The translations under genes and the position numbers were made by a program. Positions 18,595 through 27,164 of a stretch of 64,000 bases of DNA are shown here, piece after piece; the stretch's first letter is position 1; every line of letters begins with the position of its first letter. The stretch is from positions 1 to 64,000 of the forward strand of contig CANJXC010000010.1 of assembly GCA_947478845.1 (NCBI GenBank), read 5' to 3'. The DNA is from Spirochaetales bacterium. GTDB lineage: Bacteria > Spirochaetota > Spirochaetia > JABEVK01. The notes beneath the pieces are model-generated. The model worked only from the letters and a program-made list of their open reading frames with translations, searched no databases and was not told the origin of the DNA.

Positions 18595-18894
18595 CTATTG
18601 AAGTACGGAATCGATTTTGTCAATCAGCGCCCGGGTGATCCGTTCTGCTTCGTCAGACTCCGGAGCTGTCAAGGTACCTGGAGACTTGCTCCGCTCCTTG
18701 AGAAGTTCGTCAGCAAGCACTATTCCCGTGAGAAGAGCAATTTTGAGGGGATCTTGGAGTGATACCCCTTGCCGAGTCTCCTCGATTCTCCCCTCGAAAT
18801 ACGTGACGATTTCTTTCAGATAGTCTAGGTTCTCGGTGCTCTTCAACGAGAAAGCGGTACCCAGCAGTTGGACCGACAGCAAGTTGTCTGCCAT
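18595..18894 (-). CDS. zapA: Cell division protein ZapA
   Basis: A 99-residue protein matching ZapA, which crosslinks FtsZ filaments at midcell. It has VQLLGTAFSLKSTENLDYLKE near the N-terminus and a helical tail with the LKIALLTGIVLADELLKE segment. It lies 8 bases after the coiled-coil gene and 2 bases before the PilZ gene, downstream of the infC-rpmI-rplT block. Confidence 0.88.
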   Translation of the reverse strand: MADNLLSVQLLGTAFSLKSTENLDYLKEIVTYFEGRIEETRQGVSLQDPLKIALLTGIVLADELLKERSKSPGTLTAPESDEAERITRALIDKIDSVLQ

Positions 18895-18902
18895 CGGAAA
18901 TC

Positions 18903-19403
18903 TCAGAAAATTCCCAGGCCCGGCTGTTGCGGCTCGGGTTCTTCCTGCTCAGCTTCAGAGGGCGAAAAATCCTGTGCAATGAACTCCGACTGCGGCGTGT
19001 CTTCAGGATGACTCTGAAAGTCTTCTTCTTCGAGTTCCACCGAAGAGGGCGTGTCACTCGAAGTCGGGAACGTTTCTTCTTCCGTTTCCATTGGGACTTC
19101 CTGTGGAGCAAAATCAGCGGATGGTTCTTCAACGGGCTTGGTTTCGGCTTCCGGGGGCAGGTTTGCCGTCGCAGAAAACCCCTCCAGGTTGTCGAGTTCG
19201 TGAAGAGCATTTCGAATCCCTGACTCCATCTCGATTTGAGTGGCCTTGAACCCCTCCAAAAGCGCCTCGAGTTCCTGAAGCCGAACTTCGGTATCCGAAA
19301 GCCTCCCCCGCAGAGAATCATTTTCCTGGCGGAGGTGGACAATGAGCGCAACAGTCTGCTTGACCTTCATTTCCAAGGTCCGAACTTGATCCATGTTGAT
19401 CAT
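18903..19403 (-). CDS. Coiled-coil protein with acidic tail, ZapB-like position
   Basis: A 166-residue protein. Residues 1-70 form a coiled coil with regular heptads (VKQTVALIVHLRQENDSLRG), and the rest is a disordered Glu/Pro/Ser-rich tail. Short coiled-coil proteins next to zapA are often ZapB-like, so a divisome role is plausible; the tail is not part of classical ZapB. It follows rplT by 9 bases. Confidence 0.65.
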   Translation of the reverse strand: MINMDQVRTLEMKVKQTVALIVHLRQENDSLRGRLSDTEVRLQELEALLEGFKATQIEMESGIRNALHELDNLEGFSATANLPPEAETKPVEEPSADFAPQEVPMETEEETFPTSSDTPSSVELEEEDFQSHPEDTPQSEFIAQDFSPSEAEQEEPEPQQPGLGIF

Positions 19404-19412
19404 GATAGGGTC

Positions 19413-19769
19413 CTATGCCGCGACAGACTTGACCTTGGCAACCAGCGCGCTGAACGCTCTTGGGTCTTCGATGGCCATGTTCGAAAGCGCAAGACGGTTG
19501 ATGGCAATCTGGGCCTTGTTCAGACCGTCGATAAAGCGGGAGTAGGTGAGACCTTCGGCCCGCACAGCGGCTGAGATCCGGGTGATCCACAACCGTCGGA
19601 AGTCTCTCTTGCGGGCTCGTCGGTCGCGGGTAGCGTAAACTAGGGCCTTGGCGGCGGCATCCTTGGCTGTACGGAAGTTTGACTTGGCTCGACCTCGAAA
19701 ACCCTTGGTGATTTCGGTGTATTTGCGTCGTCGGTCACTGCGACGGGTACCGTCTACTGCTCTTGGCAT
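19413..19769 (-). CDS. rplT: 50S ribosomal protein L20
   Basis: The 118-residue length and the pattern RRKYTEITKGFRGRAKSNFR, RDRRARKRDFRRLWITRISAA and SRFIDGL are diagnostic of bL20, an early assembly protein of the large subunit. AGGAG lies before the ATG. It is third in the conserved infC-rpmI-rplT order, an operon that L20 often represses through its own mRNA; I cannot identify such a site here. Confidence 0.97.
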   Translation of the reverse strand: MPRAVDGTRRSDRRRKYTEITKGFRGRAKSNFRTAKDAAAKALVYATRDRRARKRDFRRLWITRISAAVRAEGLTYSRFIDGLNKAQIAINRLALSNMAIEDPRAFSALVAKVKSVAA

Positions 19770-19796
19770 GTATTTCTCCTTTAAACTTGCCCACGA

Positions 19797-19994
19797 CTAG
19801 CCGTAGGGCAACATAGTCCGCACGCGGCGGGCTTCGGACTCCGCGAGGATTCCTGGCTGTCCGAGCTTGCGCTTCCGGTTTCGGCTCTTCTTCGTCAATA
19901 TATGTCGCAATCCGAGTTTCTTAAACTTTACCTTACCGGTTGAGGTCAGGTTGTAGCGCTTGGCCGCACTTTTGCGGGTCTTCATCTTGGGCAT
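19797..19994 (-). CDS. rpmI: 50S ribosomal protein L35
   Basis: A 65-residue bL35. The start [20 protein letters not shown] and the basic [16 protein letters not shown] segment are standard. It lies between infC and rplT with 10- and 27-base gaps. AGGAG precedes the ATG. Confidence 0.97.
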   Translation of the reverse strand: MPKMKTRKSAAKRYNLTSTGKVKFKKLGLRHILTKKSRNRKRKLGQPGILAESEARRVRTMLPYG

Positions 19995-20004
19995 GCCACC
20001 TCTC

Positions 20005-20520
20005 CTATTTCTTCACCTTGGGGTTGATGATCATGGACATCAAGCGGCCTTCCATCTTGGGAAGACTCTCCATGACATACTGCCCTTCCAGCATCTCTAG
20101 CACCTTGTCGAGCACCTTGCGCCCCAACTCTGGATGCGCCATCTCGCGACCACGAAACCTGATTGTCACCTTGATCTTGTCGCCTTCACCGAGGAACTCA
20201 AGGATATGTTTCACCTTAAACTCGATATCGTGCTTCTCGATCTTCGGCTGCATGCGAACTTCTTTCAGTTGCACAACCTTCTGGTTCTTCTTGGACTCTC
20301 GCAGCTTCTTTTCCTGCTCGAACTTAAACTTTCCAAAGTCCATTATTTTGCACACGGGAGGAACAGAATTCGGTGCCACTTCCACCAGATCAAGGCTCTG
20401 GTCGCGAGCCATCTGCAAGGCATCCATGATCGAAACCACGCGCTGCTCGCCGTCGCCTTCGATCAGACGAACTTCCTTGACCCTGATCTTTTCATTGACC
20501 CGAAATTCTTTTGTCGACAT
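20005..20520 (-). CDS. infC: Translation initiation factor IF-3
   Basis: A 171-residue IF-3. The N-terminal domain has [15 protein letters not shown] and [17 protein letters not shown]; the C-terminal domain has [15 protein letters not shown] and [16 protein letters not shown]. It discriminates the start codon and initiator tRNA on the 30S subunit. The chosen start is ATG with GGAGG upstream; many infC genes use AUU, but that is not needed here. It leads the minus-strand ribosomal cluster and is divergent from the membrane protein at 20647. Confidence 0.97.
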   Translation of the reverse strand: MSTKEFRVNEKIRVKEVRLIEGDGEQRVVSIMDALQMARDQSLDLVEVAPNSVPPVCKIMDFGKFKFEQEKKLRESKKNQKVVQLKEVRMQPKIEKHDIEFKVKHILEFLGEGDKIKVTIRFRGREMAHPELGRKVLDKVLEMLEGQYVMESLPKMEGRLMSMIINPKVKK

Positions 20521-20646
20521 ATCCCTCCATTTGGTGCAAGCCGTGATACAGTTTGTGAAACTACCATAAAGGTCGGTTTGTGTCTAGGAGGTTTTCTGGC
20601 GGCCGGACGCCTTGAAACAGCCCGGTAATCGTGCCATGTTGGTGAA

Positions 20647-21333
20647 ATGAACTTCTTCCTACTGCTGTGTGTACCTGTTGGCGCACTGTTAGTCTTCCGG
20701 CTCTGGTACCGGGAGTTCACTCTGGCAGATCTTCTTCGTTCGGGAATCTATTCCCTGGTAGCCAGTCTGCTCGCACTAGTCTTGATCGTCGTTTTTCACC
20801 CTTGGCTCGCCTTCAATGGAGATCTTCTGACTTGCGCCCTCGGACAGACCCTTGTCGGGGCTCTGGTTGCACCCGGAGCCATCACCTTTGCCCATTTAAA
20901 GGCAAGTTGGGCCCCCGGCAAAGGGTTACTCGGTAGCAAGGAAACTGGCTTGGCGCTCGGGTTGACGCTGTGCCTGCTTTACACTTTGGTCGGCACGGGA
21001 GATTTCTTGACAACCGACAGGCAAAGTGACGCCTGGGATCTGTTCCTGTTACCGGCTTTGCGGCTATTTCAGGCTGTGGCCCTAGCTAGGATTGCGACCC
21101 GCTGGTGGGCCTCGCGTGCAAGTGCGCTCTCTTGGAGATGGATGACCCTTCTCATTGCCCTCATTCTTGCCCAACCGTTGCTTGCCACGCTTTGGTTCGC
21201 GGGATTCGGCTGGGCTGTAGCCGTACTCGTCCCTTGTCTGTGGGCCCTTTGGATCGTCCTGAATCTCAGTGCCGCTAGCTGGTCTAGCGGCACTACTTCG
21301 GCTATTGAGGAAGTCCCTCCATCACAGACCTGA
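20647..21333 (+). CDS. Integral membrane protein of unknown function
   Basis: A 228-residue hydrophobic protein with about six predicted membrane helices, for example FFLLLCVPVGALLVF, YSLVASLLALVLIVVF and LIALILAQPLLATLWFAGF. Charged residues are few and clustered in the loops. It has a family-like look of small CPBP- or YoaK-type membrane proteins but no catalytic motif that I can name. It is alone on the plus strand; its 3' end overlaps the end of the convergent HEAT-like gene by about 30 bases. Confidence 0.6.
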   Translation: MNFFLLLCVPVGALLVFRLWYREFTLADLLRSGIYSLVASLLALVLIVVFHPWLAFNGDLLTCALGQTLVGALVAPGAITFAHLKASWAPGKGLLGSKETGLALGLTLCLLYTLVGTGDFLTTDRQSDAWDLFLLPALRLFQAVALARIATRWWASRASALSWRWMTLLIALILAQPLLATLWFAGFGWAVAVLVPCLWALWIVLNLSAASWSSGTTSAIEEVPPSQT

Positions 21334-22489
21334 TATCTCTTTGCACCGCGGGCGTGTAGAGAAAACTTGCTTCAAGTAGCACTGGACGGGCCGCATTGCT
21401 GTTGGCCAGTTTGAAGGCCTGCAGGATGGTCCGGATCTGCTGAATATCGAACACGCTGGTCAGTTTGGAATCTTCCCGTCGGTTGAAATCTTGCATTTTA
21501 TCCGTAAGCAAAGCCACTGCTTGCGGAGTTCCATTGACGCCGAGAACCTGCAGGGTTTTGAGAGTTTCGGAATTGTCCTTAGCCAAAACGGCCGTATGAT
21601 AGGAATCTTTGTACGTGGCCACGTATTCGGGGGTGTGGTCTTGGTATTCTATCAGCATATCAAGGGCTTTCTTCCTCAGATCTGAGAGGCGCGTCGATTC
21701 GACGATGTTGTTGGCAATTAAGCGCACTCCTTCTTGGAGAGCCGCCATCGCTGCCACTGATTTCTGCGCCGGGGAGGCCTTGCTGTCGTCTTCGGCCTCA
21801 AGCGCCCTCAGCTTGTAGAGGTTATTATTTTGGGTCTTGATGATCTTTACCAGCGATTCCGTCGGATCGTCGACTATGAGCTTCAGCATGGTCTTGGCGA
21901 TTTCCTTCACTTTTCGCGCCGGACTATACCAACCTATCGAGGCAAAGAAGGTTGGTTCAAAACCCACCGGATCCTTCATCATGGCCAAAGCTTGGACGAG
22001 TCCAAAGGCCACGATTTCTTGGGCTTTGGCGTTGTCCCGGTCGGGCTGCAGGTTGGTGCTGTCGAGCGCTTTCGCCAAGTCGATGGCGTAATCGGAGGCA
22101 CGAGCCTTGCCTAGAGCCATGGCAGCATCCGAGCGGAGCAGCGGAAAGGTCTTGATTTCCTTGTACACTTGGAACAAAAGGTCCGCCCCGGAAGAATCTT
22201 TAAGGTCTCCAAGAGCATCGATGATCTGCGTAGCCAAACGGACTTTGGCATCGACCTCGTTTGTGTTGCCCAACTCGATCCGGCGAGAAATGACGTCAGT
22301 GAGGGCATTGACCAGCAGGGGAACAAAGGCCGGTTCGCGGAGGCTCCGGATATTCACCATCACCTCGTACCGCATCTGGTCATTGAGGGCCTTGTCGTAA
22401 ATCCGTTCCCATACTACTGACTTCTCATCGGCCTGAAGGAACAGAGTCGGCAAAGCGGTCAGAAGGAGGATCGGAAAAAACCTGTTCAT
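21302..22489 (-). CDS. Exported HEAT-like repeat protein
   Basis: A 395-residue protein with a signal peptide (RFFPILLLTALPTLFLQA) and repeating alpha-helical pairs such as REPAFVPLLVNAL, SGADLLFQVYKEI, RSDAAMALGKARASDYAIDLAKAL and PQAVALLTDKMQDF, typical of HEAT repeats. It is probably periplasmic and binds other proteins. The start overlaps the stop of the upstream lipoprotein gene by four bases, so the two are likely one unit. Confidence 0.7.
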   Translation of the reverse strand: MNRFFPILLLTALPTLFLQADEKSVVWERIYDKALNDQMRYEVMVNIRSLREPAFVPLLVNALTDVISRRIELGNTNEVDAKVRLATQIIDALGDLKDSSGADLLFQVYKEIKTFPLLRSDAAMALGKARASDYAIDLAKALDSTNLQPDRDNAKAQEIVAFGLVQALAMMKDPVGFEPTFFASIGWYSPARKVKEIAKTMLKLIVDDPTESLVKIIKTQNNNLYKLRALEAEDDSKASPAQKSVAAMAALQEGVRLIANNIVESTRLSDLRKKALDMLIEYQDHTPEYVATYKDSYHTAVLAKDNSETLKTLQVLGVNGTPQAVALLTDKMQDFNRREDSKLTSVFDIQQIRTILQAFKLANSNAARPVLLEASFLYTPAVQRDIRSVMEGLPQ

Positions 22490-23373
22490 AATTTTTCCTT
22501 GTTGGGAACTAGGTGGGTGTATTTAACCCACATATAGGTGCGCACTTGCCTCTCGACGAGCCTGCCGCGCACAGTCGTGTTAATTCCCGTGGGAGCCCCC
22601 GAGGAATCGCCGTAGGTAAACTCCAAGGTCCGCAGCAGAGGTTTGAGGGTCTCTTCCTTAATCTTCTGGTCGCCCTTCCAGGTGAAGTTGACCTGCTCGA
22701 CAAGGTTCTCTTTCGCATCCACGCCCTTTCTCGTGATCATATGGCCCTGGGCATCATACTGGCTCTCAAAGGTCGTCAATAGGTTGTTCCCGGCGTCGTA
22801 AACGTCAACGCGGGTATTTTTCCCCTCGTCGTCGTACAGGTATGTCGCTTTGGACTGGACGGCTAGAGTGGCGCCAAGTTTGGTGACCCACTGAACCTTT
22901 TTTCCGTACTGGAAAGTATATTCATTGGACGACAAAGGGATTTCCTTGGGGCTCAAAGTGGTCTGCACCAGCAAATCGCCTTCCGGAGAATAGGTGCAGT
23001 CCTCGAACGACAACAGCTCGCCGGTCTGTGCATTGGTTGTTGTGATCCTCCAAAGATCGCCCTTTGCCTTCCCGGCGCGCGTCTCAACCACCGTACCGTT
23101 GGCGTTGGTGGTTTCCTGCGTTAAGAGCTGTCCTCTTTCCGTGTAGGTCGAAATGACGGTACCCGAAGGATCTCCATTGGGGTAAAACGTCTTAATACTC
23201 AACGGAAGGGCCTCATTCGTGACCATATCAACAAACTTGGGAACTTCGGGGGCGGCAACCTGCGTTTCAGGAGCAACGGCAACTGGCGCCGGAGGAGGCG
23301 GTGGTGTCGAGCACGAAGCGACAATAAGGAAAAGAGCTGCGAATCCAATGCGGGCAATGGAACCGAATTTCAT
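22486..23373 (-). CDS. Lipoprotein with repeated beta-strand motifs
   Basis: A 295-residue protein with a lipoprotein signal ending FLIVASC, then a Pro/Val-rich linker. The body has recurring short motifs such as YPNGDPSGTVISTYTERGQ, YSPEGDLLVQTT, YDDEGKNTRVDVYDAGNN and YDAQGHMITRKGVDA. These resemble the YD / MORN-like repeats (Y-x-x-x-G) of RHS and toxin-delivery or antitoxin-type lipoproteins. GGAGG precedes the ATG. It is coupled to the HEAT-like gene. Function unknown; an outer-membrane or periplasmic location follows from the lipobox. Confidence 0.7.
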   Translation of the reverse strand: MKFGSIARIGFAALFLIVASCSTPPPPPAPVAVAPETQVAAPEVPKFVDMVTNEALPLSIKTFYPNGDPSGTVISTYTERGQLLTQETTNANGTVVETRAGKAKGDLWRITTTNAQTGELLSFEDCTYSPEGDLLVQTTLSPKEIPLSSNEYTFQYGKKVQWVTKLGATLAVQSKATYLYDDEGKNTRVDVYDAGNNLLTTFESQYDAQGHMITRKGVDAKENLVEQVNFTWKGDQKIKEETLKPLLRTLEFTYGDSSGAPTGINTTVRGRLVERQVRTYMWVKYTHLVPNKEKL

Positions 23374-23479
23374 AGGGTTAAACCTCCGATCATATTGCCC
23401 TAGGATAGTGAACTAACCAAATAATTACTAGTATCTCCAGTCCTTGACCATCAGAGAAGAGGCCCCGTACAGTTCTTTC

Positions 23480-24250
23480 ATGCTCCGAATGCTCTTGTTG
23501 TGCGTCTTGGGCGGGTTAGCAATCTCGGGATGCACTCCACCCGTGTTCTACACCGACGCCGTGGTTTCTCTGGCCGCGCCCGAGGTCCTAGCCGCCTGGG
23601 ACAATTCCGGTAGCCTTTGGCCGCCTGCCCGAGTGGATGCCGGGAACGGACGTGCAGATTTTGTCTCACGGGACCTCGAAGACCGGAAATCCTTGCCGCC
23701 GGCCGTTTTACTTGGTTTCAGCGTCAGTGAGAACCAGTTAACCGACTGGAAGAAGAGGTTCCCGACAATAAGGTGGGCAACTGTGGTTCCCGGGGCAAGC
23801 TCAACTAACCTGGTCAACTTCAGCGTTTCGTTAGCGGCAGGATGGACATTGCTGATCCAAAGGGCTGGAGCAGGCAAAGGAAGCAGCGTCCGGGCCGTCG
23901 CCATTGTGCCCGAGTCAACCTCTGCCGAAGTGGTGGCTGGCCTTGGTGCTACTTGGAAAGCTGTGACCGGTGCCGAACTCTTGGTATCCAAGTCAAGTCA
24001 GCCCCTTCAGACCCCCTGGGATGACGTTTTTCAGCTCGACCCGCTAGCAGTAGCCGATGTTTCCGCATCCCCCAAGGCCCGGATCCACACGGGTTTTGGC
24101 GTGTCAGCAACGGGGGTAGCCGGCGGCTTTGGTCTGAGACTCGATGGACGGGCAGCACAAGTTTTGCGCGATGGTCTAGGCGCCTCTGCGGGGACAATCG
24201 TTGAACTTCCCTGGGAAGTCTTTGCACGGAAAGGCCAAGAGAGCTCTTGA
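23480..24250 (+). CDS. Lipoprotein of unknown function
   Basis: A 256-residue product starting at ATG 23480 (MLRMLLLCVLGGLAISGC). The lipobox AISGC lies at the end of a good signal peptide; the ATG further upstream at 23444 would add 12 polar residues before it and is less likely. The mature part holds a Rossmann-like alternation, with VLLGFSVSENQLTDWKKRFPT, VPGASSTNLVNFSVSLAAGW and RAVAIVPESTSAEVV segments, as in substrate-binding folds, but I do not recognise the family. It ends about 25 bases before the flaA promoter. Confidence 0.65.
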   Translation: MLRMLLLCVLGGLAISGCTPPVFYTDAVVSLAAPEVLAAWDNSGSLWPPARVDAGNGRADFVSRDLEDRKSLPPAVLLGFSVSENQLTDWKKRFPTIRWATVVPGASSTNLVNFSVSLAAGWTLLIQRAGAGKGSSVRAVAIVPESTSAEVVAGLGATWKAVTGAELLVSKSSQPLQTPWDDVFQLDPLAVADVSASPKARIHTGFGVSATGVAGGFGLRLDGRAAQVLRDGLGASAGTIVELPWEVFARKGQESS

Positions 24251-24277
24251 AACGGCCTCAACATGCCGTAAATAGGT

Positions 24278-24306
24278 TTGACAAAGGCCGGGGGCATCCC
24301 TATAAT
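24278..24306 (+). promoter_or_regulatory. Perfect sigma-70 promoter of flaA
   Basis: TTGACA (24278-24283), a 17-base spacer and TATAAT (24301-24306): both hexamers match the consensus and the spacing is optimal. Transcription would begin near 24313, about 38 bases before the flaA ATG, which itself has AAGGAG. Such a strong vegetative promoter fits a very abundant structural protein and implies housekeeping rather than sigma-28 control. Confidence 0.9.
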
Positions 24307-24350
24307 TCGAGTTGCCTGTAATTTTACGCACCCGCCCGAAGGAGTAGATC

Positions 24351-25139
24351 ATGAAACGAGGCAGACTGTTTTTTAGTCTGACACTGCTCGTGGCCCTCAA
24401 TGCCGCGCCGACTTTCGCCGACGACGTGGCCCAACAACTGGCTTCCGTCGTTGTTGACAGATTTGATGACGCTAATCAGAGAGTTTGGAACGAGGGACAA
24501 ATCGACAGTACGGAAGACCGCCAGTGGGTTGTGGTTGGAAGCAAGTTCGCCGCGAAAGAAGGTGACGTGCAGTATCCACGACTAGCCTATGTTGATTCCT
24601 GGCCAGACGCTCTTTTCGGCACCAACCCTAATAAGCTTGCACTGAAGAGCTTGGGAGTTTATGCCAAGTTCGACCGCAAGGGGTTCAACTTCTACGAGGT
24701 GTATCCCACCAAGAAGGACGCCACCGGTGCAGTAGTGCCCTACGGCATGCCCTTGCCCGGCATTGCCAAGACCATCGACATCTGGGTCTGGGGACAGAAC
24801 TACAACACCACCTTTGAAATCCACGTGCGTGACTACCGCGGTATCCCCTACGTGCTCAAGGGCGGAAGCCTGCAGTTTACGGGCTGGAAGAACGTTCAGA
24901 TCCCAATTCCAGCCTCCATTCCGCAGACACAACCTTACCTTCCCCATTACCAGCCTCTCAAGTTGACGAAAATTGTCGTTCGCACCGATCCAGAGGAGAG
25001 GGTTGACGGTTTCTACGTCTACTTTGACCAGTTCAAGGTTCTGACCGACATGCATCAGAACCCCTACGACGGTAGGACGTTGATGGATTCGGACTTTATC
25101 AGCAAATACTGGTCGTCGAACCAGACTCAAGGGAAGTAA
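24351..25139 (+). CDS. flaA: Flagellar filament outer layer protein FlaA (first copy)
   Basis: FlaA forms the sheath around the FlaB core of spirochaete periplasmic flagella. The 262-residue protein has a signal peptide (LFFSLTLLVALNAAPTFA), the N-terminal VVDRFDD and later PGIAKTIDIWVWGQNYN, LQFTGWKNVQIPIPASIPQ and VDGFYVYFDQFKVLTDMH, all shared by FlaA proteins. The promoter at 24278 and the AAGGAG site make high expression likely. A second FlaA gene follows after 3 bases. Confidence 0.94.
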   Translation: MKRGRLFFSLTLLVALNAAPTFADDVAQQLASVVVDRFDDANQRVWNEGQIDSTEDRQWVVVGSKFAAKEGDVQYPRLAYVDSWPDALFGTNPNKLALKSLGVYAKFDRKGFNFYEVYPTKKDATGAVVPYGMPLPGIAKTIDIWVWGQNYNTTFEIHVRDYRGIPYVLKGGSLQFTGWKNVQIPIPASIPQTQPYLPHYQPLKLTKIVVRTDPEERVDGFYVYFDQFKVLTDMHQNPYDGRTLMDSDFISKYWSSNQTQGK

Positions 25140-25142
25140 ATC

Positions 25143-25898
25143 ATGAAAAGAATAAGCCTCCTGATTTCTGCACTTCTTCTCATCGCCGCTTCGGTGTCTG
25201 CCCAGAGCGCGGCGGCCCCCGCGGGTACCGTTCAAGGAAGTGGCAAGACCACACCGGATGTGGGCACTCCAGACGCCAATCTGATTGGTGTCGATAAGGC
25301 TCAGCAAGAACTGAAAGAGATTTCCGTCTCGAAGTTTGAGGACGATGGGTTTTGGAACGGCATCATGCCCCGCGACGACGGCTTTATTAGCCTCAGGCGC
25401 TTTGAAGGGTCTCCTGCCGACAAGAAACCACTGCCCGGCGAGACCGCCGCAACAATTGCAGAAAGCGACAAGTACGTTCTCGGCGTGAAGATTCAGCATT
25501 TGCACCGCAGTCAGACCACCTTTGAGATCACACCTATCCGCCCGTTGCCCATTCCCGGAATCAGCAAGACGATTTCCGTGTGGGTTGTTGGCCGCAACGT
25601 GAAGCACGAGCTTTTTGTGATCGTCGATGACCGGTTTGGTGGGCGGGCAAAAATTCCGCTCGGCGATTTGGCCTTTACCGGCTGGAAGAAGTTGACCGCC
25701 GCGATTCCGCCGAATATCCGCCAGTCGGACCCCCGATATGCCAGCAAGCAGGGCATCATGGTCAAGGGTTTCCTCATTGAGACCGATCCTGCGGAGACCT
25801 ATGGTAGCTATTTCATCTATTTTGATGATCTTCGGGCCGTAACCGACCTTTTCTCGGAAAATAACCGGGACGCAGACGATATGATTGACGCTTGGTGA
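25143..25898 (+). CDS. Flagellar filament outer layer protein FlaA (second copy)
   Basis: A 251-residue FlaA paralogue with signal peptide (ISLLISALLLIAASVSAQ). It shares with the first copy the core PGISKTISVWVVGRN, LAFTGWKKLTAAIPPNIRQS and FIYFDDLRAVTDLF, but is clearly divergent elsewhere. It has an extra Ala/Gly/Thr-rich N-terminal linker and a long insert before the core. It follows flaA by three bases, and a strong terminator comes 24 bases after its stop. Tandem, unequal FlaA genes are known in several spirochaetes and may give sheaths of mixed composition. Confidence 0.92.
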   Translation: MKRISLLISALLLIAASVSAQSAAAPAGTVQGSGKTTPDVGTPDANLIGVDKAQQELKEISVSKFEDDGFWNGIMPRDDGFISLRRFEGSPADKKPLPGETAATIAESDKYVLGVKIQHLHRSQTTFEITPIRPLPIPGISKTISVWVVGRNVKHELFVIVDDRFGGRAKIPLGDLAFTGWKKLTAAIPPNIRQSDPRYASKQGIMVKGFLIETDPAETYGSYFIYFDDLRAVTDLFSENNRDADDMIDAW

Positions 25899-25921
25899 GC
25901 AACGCCCGTGAGTTCGTGAAG

Positions 25922-25954
25922 AAGGAGGTGGCGCACAGCGTTGCCTCCTTTTTT
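25922..25954 (+). terminator. Intrinsic terminator of the flaA operon
   Basis: Arms AAGGAGG and CCTCCTT enclose a smaller GGC/GCC pairing and are followed by a run of six T. It closes the two-gene flaA unit. The next gene's start lies just past it. Confidence 0.88.
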
Positions 25955-25979
25955 ATCTTTTGTGACCCTTGGAGCGCTT

Positions 25980-27164
25980 TTGAACCAAGACTTTTCACCC
26001 CACTTCCAGAAGCTGGAACTTTTTCGCGACCTCACACCCAGCGATCTGAATAAGTTTTTGTCTGAGAGCCGCGAGGAGAGCTTCGAAACCGAGCGGGTCA
26101 TTTTTAAGGAGGGGGCGGAGCCTGACCGGTTTTACGTGGTTCTCGAGGGTCAGGTTGAAATCTGGAAGGATTTCGGCACTCCGTATGCGGACATTTTGGC
26201 TATTCACGGCCCGGGGGCGTGTTTCGGGGAGATGTCGCTCATAGATGACTTGCCCCGGAGCGCTACCGTAAAAACGGCCACCCCGGTACGGCTTCTTTCT
26301 CTAGAAAAACCACGATTTAGGCAGATTATCACCGAAAACCCTTCCATTGCTCTCTTGATCATGAGAACCGTCTCTAAAATGGTCAGAGTCAGTAACGATG
26401 CTTTTCAAGTTGGGTTGAGGCAAAAGAACCTGATGCTGGAGACCGCCTACGAAGACTTGAAGCGGGTTCAAGCGGATCGAATCCGCGACGAACGTCTGTC
26501 GACCCTTGGCAAGTTCGCTTCCTTGATCATTCACGATCTGCGCAACCCAATTTCCATCGTGATGGGCTACGGAGAGATGCTGGCCTTACCCTCACAGTCG
26601 CCAGAACGGACTGCCGTGATGGTGCAAAAACTTCTGCTTCAGGTGGAAAAGCTAAACCGTATGGTGGGGGAACTTTTGGATTACTCCCGCGGCAATATAC
26701 GCCTGAGTTTGAGTCCCCTGAGTTTGGGTGACCTTTTTGCAAAACTTGCCGATCAATATTTGAGCCAGCTCAAAGCCAAGAAAGTCGAACTCCGAATCGA
26801 CAACCAGGTCATTGAACCTCTGTTGGTTGATCAAGAACGTCTTATGCGCGTGTTCAGCAACCTGATTGACAACGCCCTCAAAGCCATGCGTCGCGGAGGT
26901 GTTTTGGGCCTTAAGTCTTTCCGACAAGGTGGTGATGTGATAGTTCACGTCTCTGACACGGGGGAAGGCATGCCGGAGGAGGTCGTGAAGAACCTCTTCG
27001 AACCCTTCTTCTCGGCCTCCAGTTCCGGGGGCACCGGATTAGGAATGGTAGTTGTTGCGAATGTGATAGAAGCACACCAAGGCACGGTGAATGTTTCGTC
27101 TGTGCCGGGTGAGGGTACGACGATTGAACTAAAGTTGCCCCTTCATAGGCACAGCTTGGTATGA
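25980..27164 (+). CDS. Histidine kinase with N-terminal cNMP-binding domain
   Basis: A protein of about 394 residues. Residues 1-125 form a cyclic-nucleotide-binding beta-roll (VIFKEGAEPDRFYVVLEGQVEI, then GACFGEMSLIDDLPRSATV, the phosphate-binding cassette). A helical linker leads to a HisKA domain with the phospho-acceptor in IIHDLRNP (about His185), an N-box NLIDNALKAM, and G-boxes DTGEGMP and GGTGLGMVVV. No membrane segment is present, so it senses a cytoplasmic ligand. I set the start at TTG 25980, with GGAG five bases before it; the frame is open further upstream but would begin inside the terminator. It is ATGA-coupled to the OmpA-like gene. No response regulator is adjacent. Confidence 0.88.
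   Translation: MNQDFSPHFQKLELFRDLTPSDLNKFLSESREESFETERVIFKEGAEPDRFYVVLEGQVEIWKDFGTPYADILAIHGPGACFGEMSLIDDLPRSATVKTATPVRLLSLEKPRFRQIITENPSIALLIMRTVSKMVRVSNDAFQVGLRQKNLMLETAYEDLKRVQADRIRDERLSTLGKFASLIIHDLRNPISIVMGYGEMLALPSQSPERTAVMVQKLLLQVEKLNRMVGELLDYSRGNIRLSLSPLSLGDLFAKLADQYLSQLKAKKVELRIDNQVIEPLLVDQERLMRVFSNLIDNALKAMRRGGVLGLKSFRQGGDVIVHVSDTGEGMPEEVVKNLFEPFFSASSSGGTGLGMVVVANVIEAHQGTVNVSSVPGEGTTIELKLPLHRHSLV

Noticed and set aside
24582-25607. A 341-codon minus-strand frame across both flaA genes
   Set aside because: It is antisense to two well-supported FlaA genes with strong signals and has no recognisable domain.
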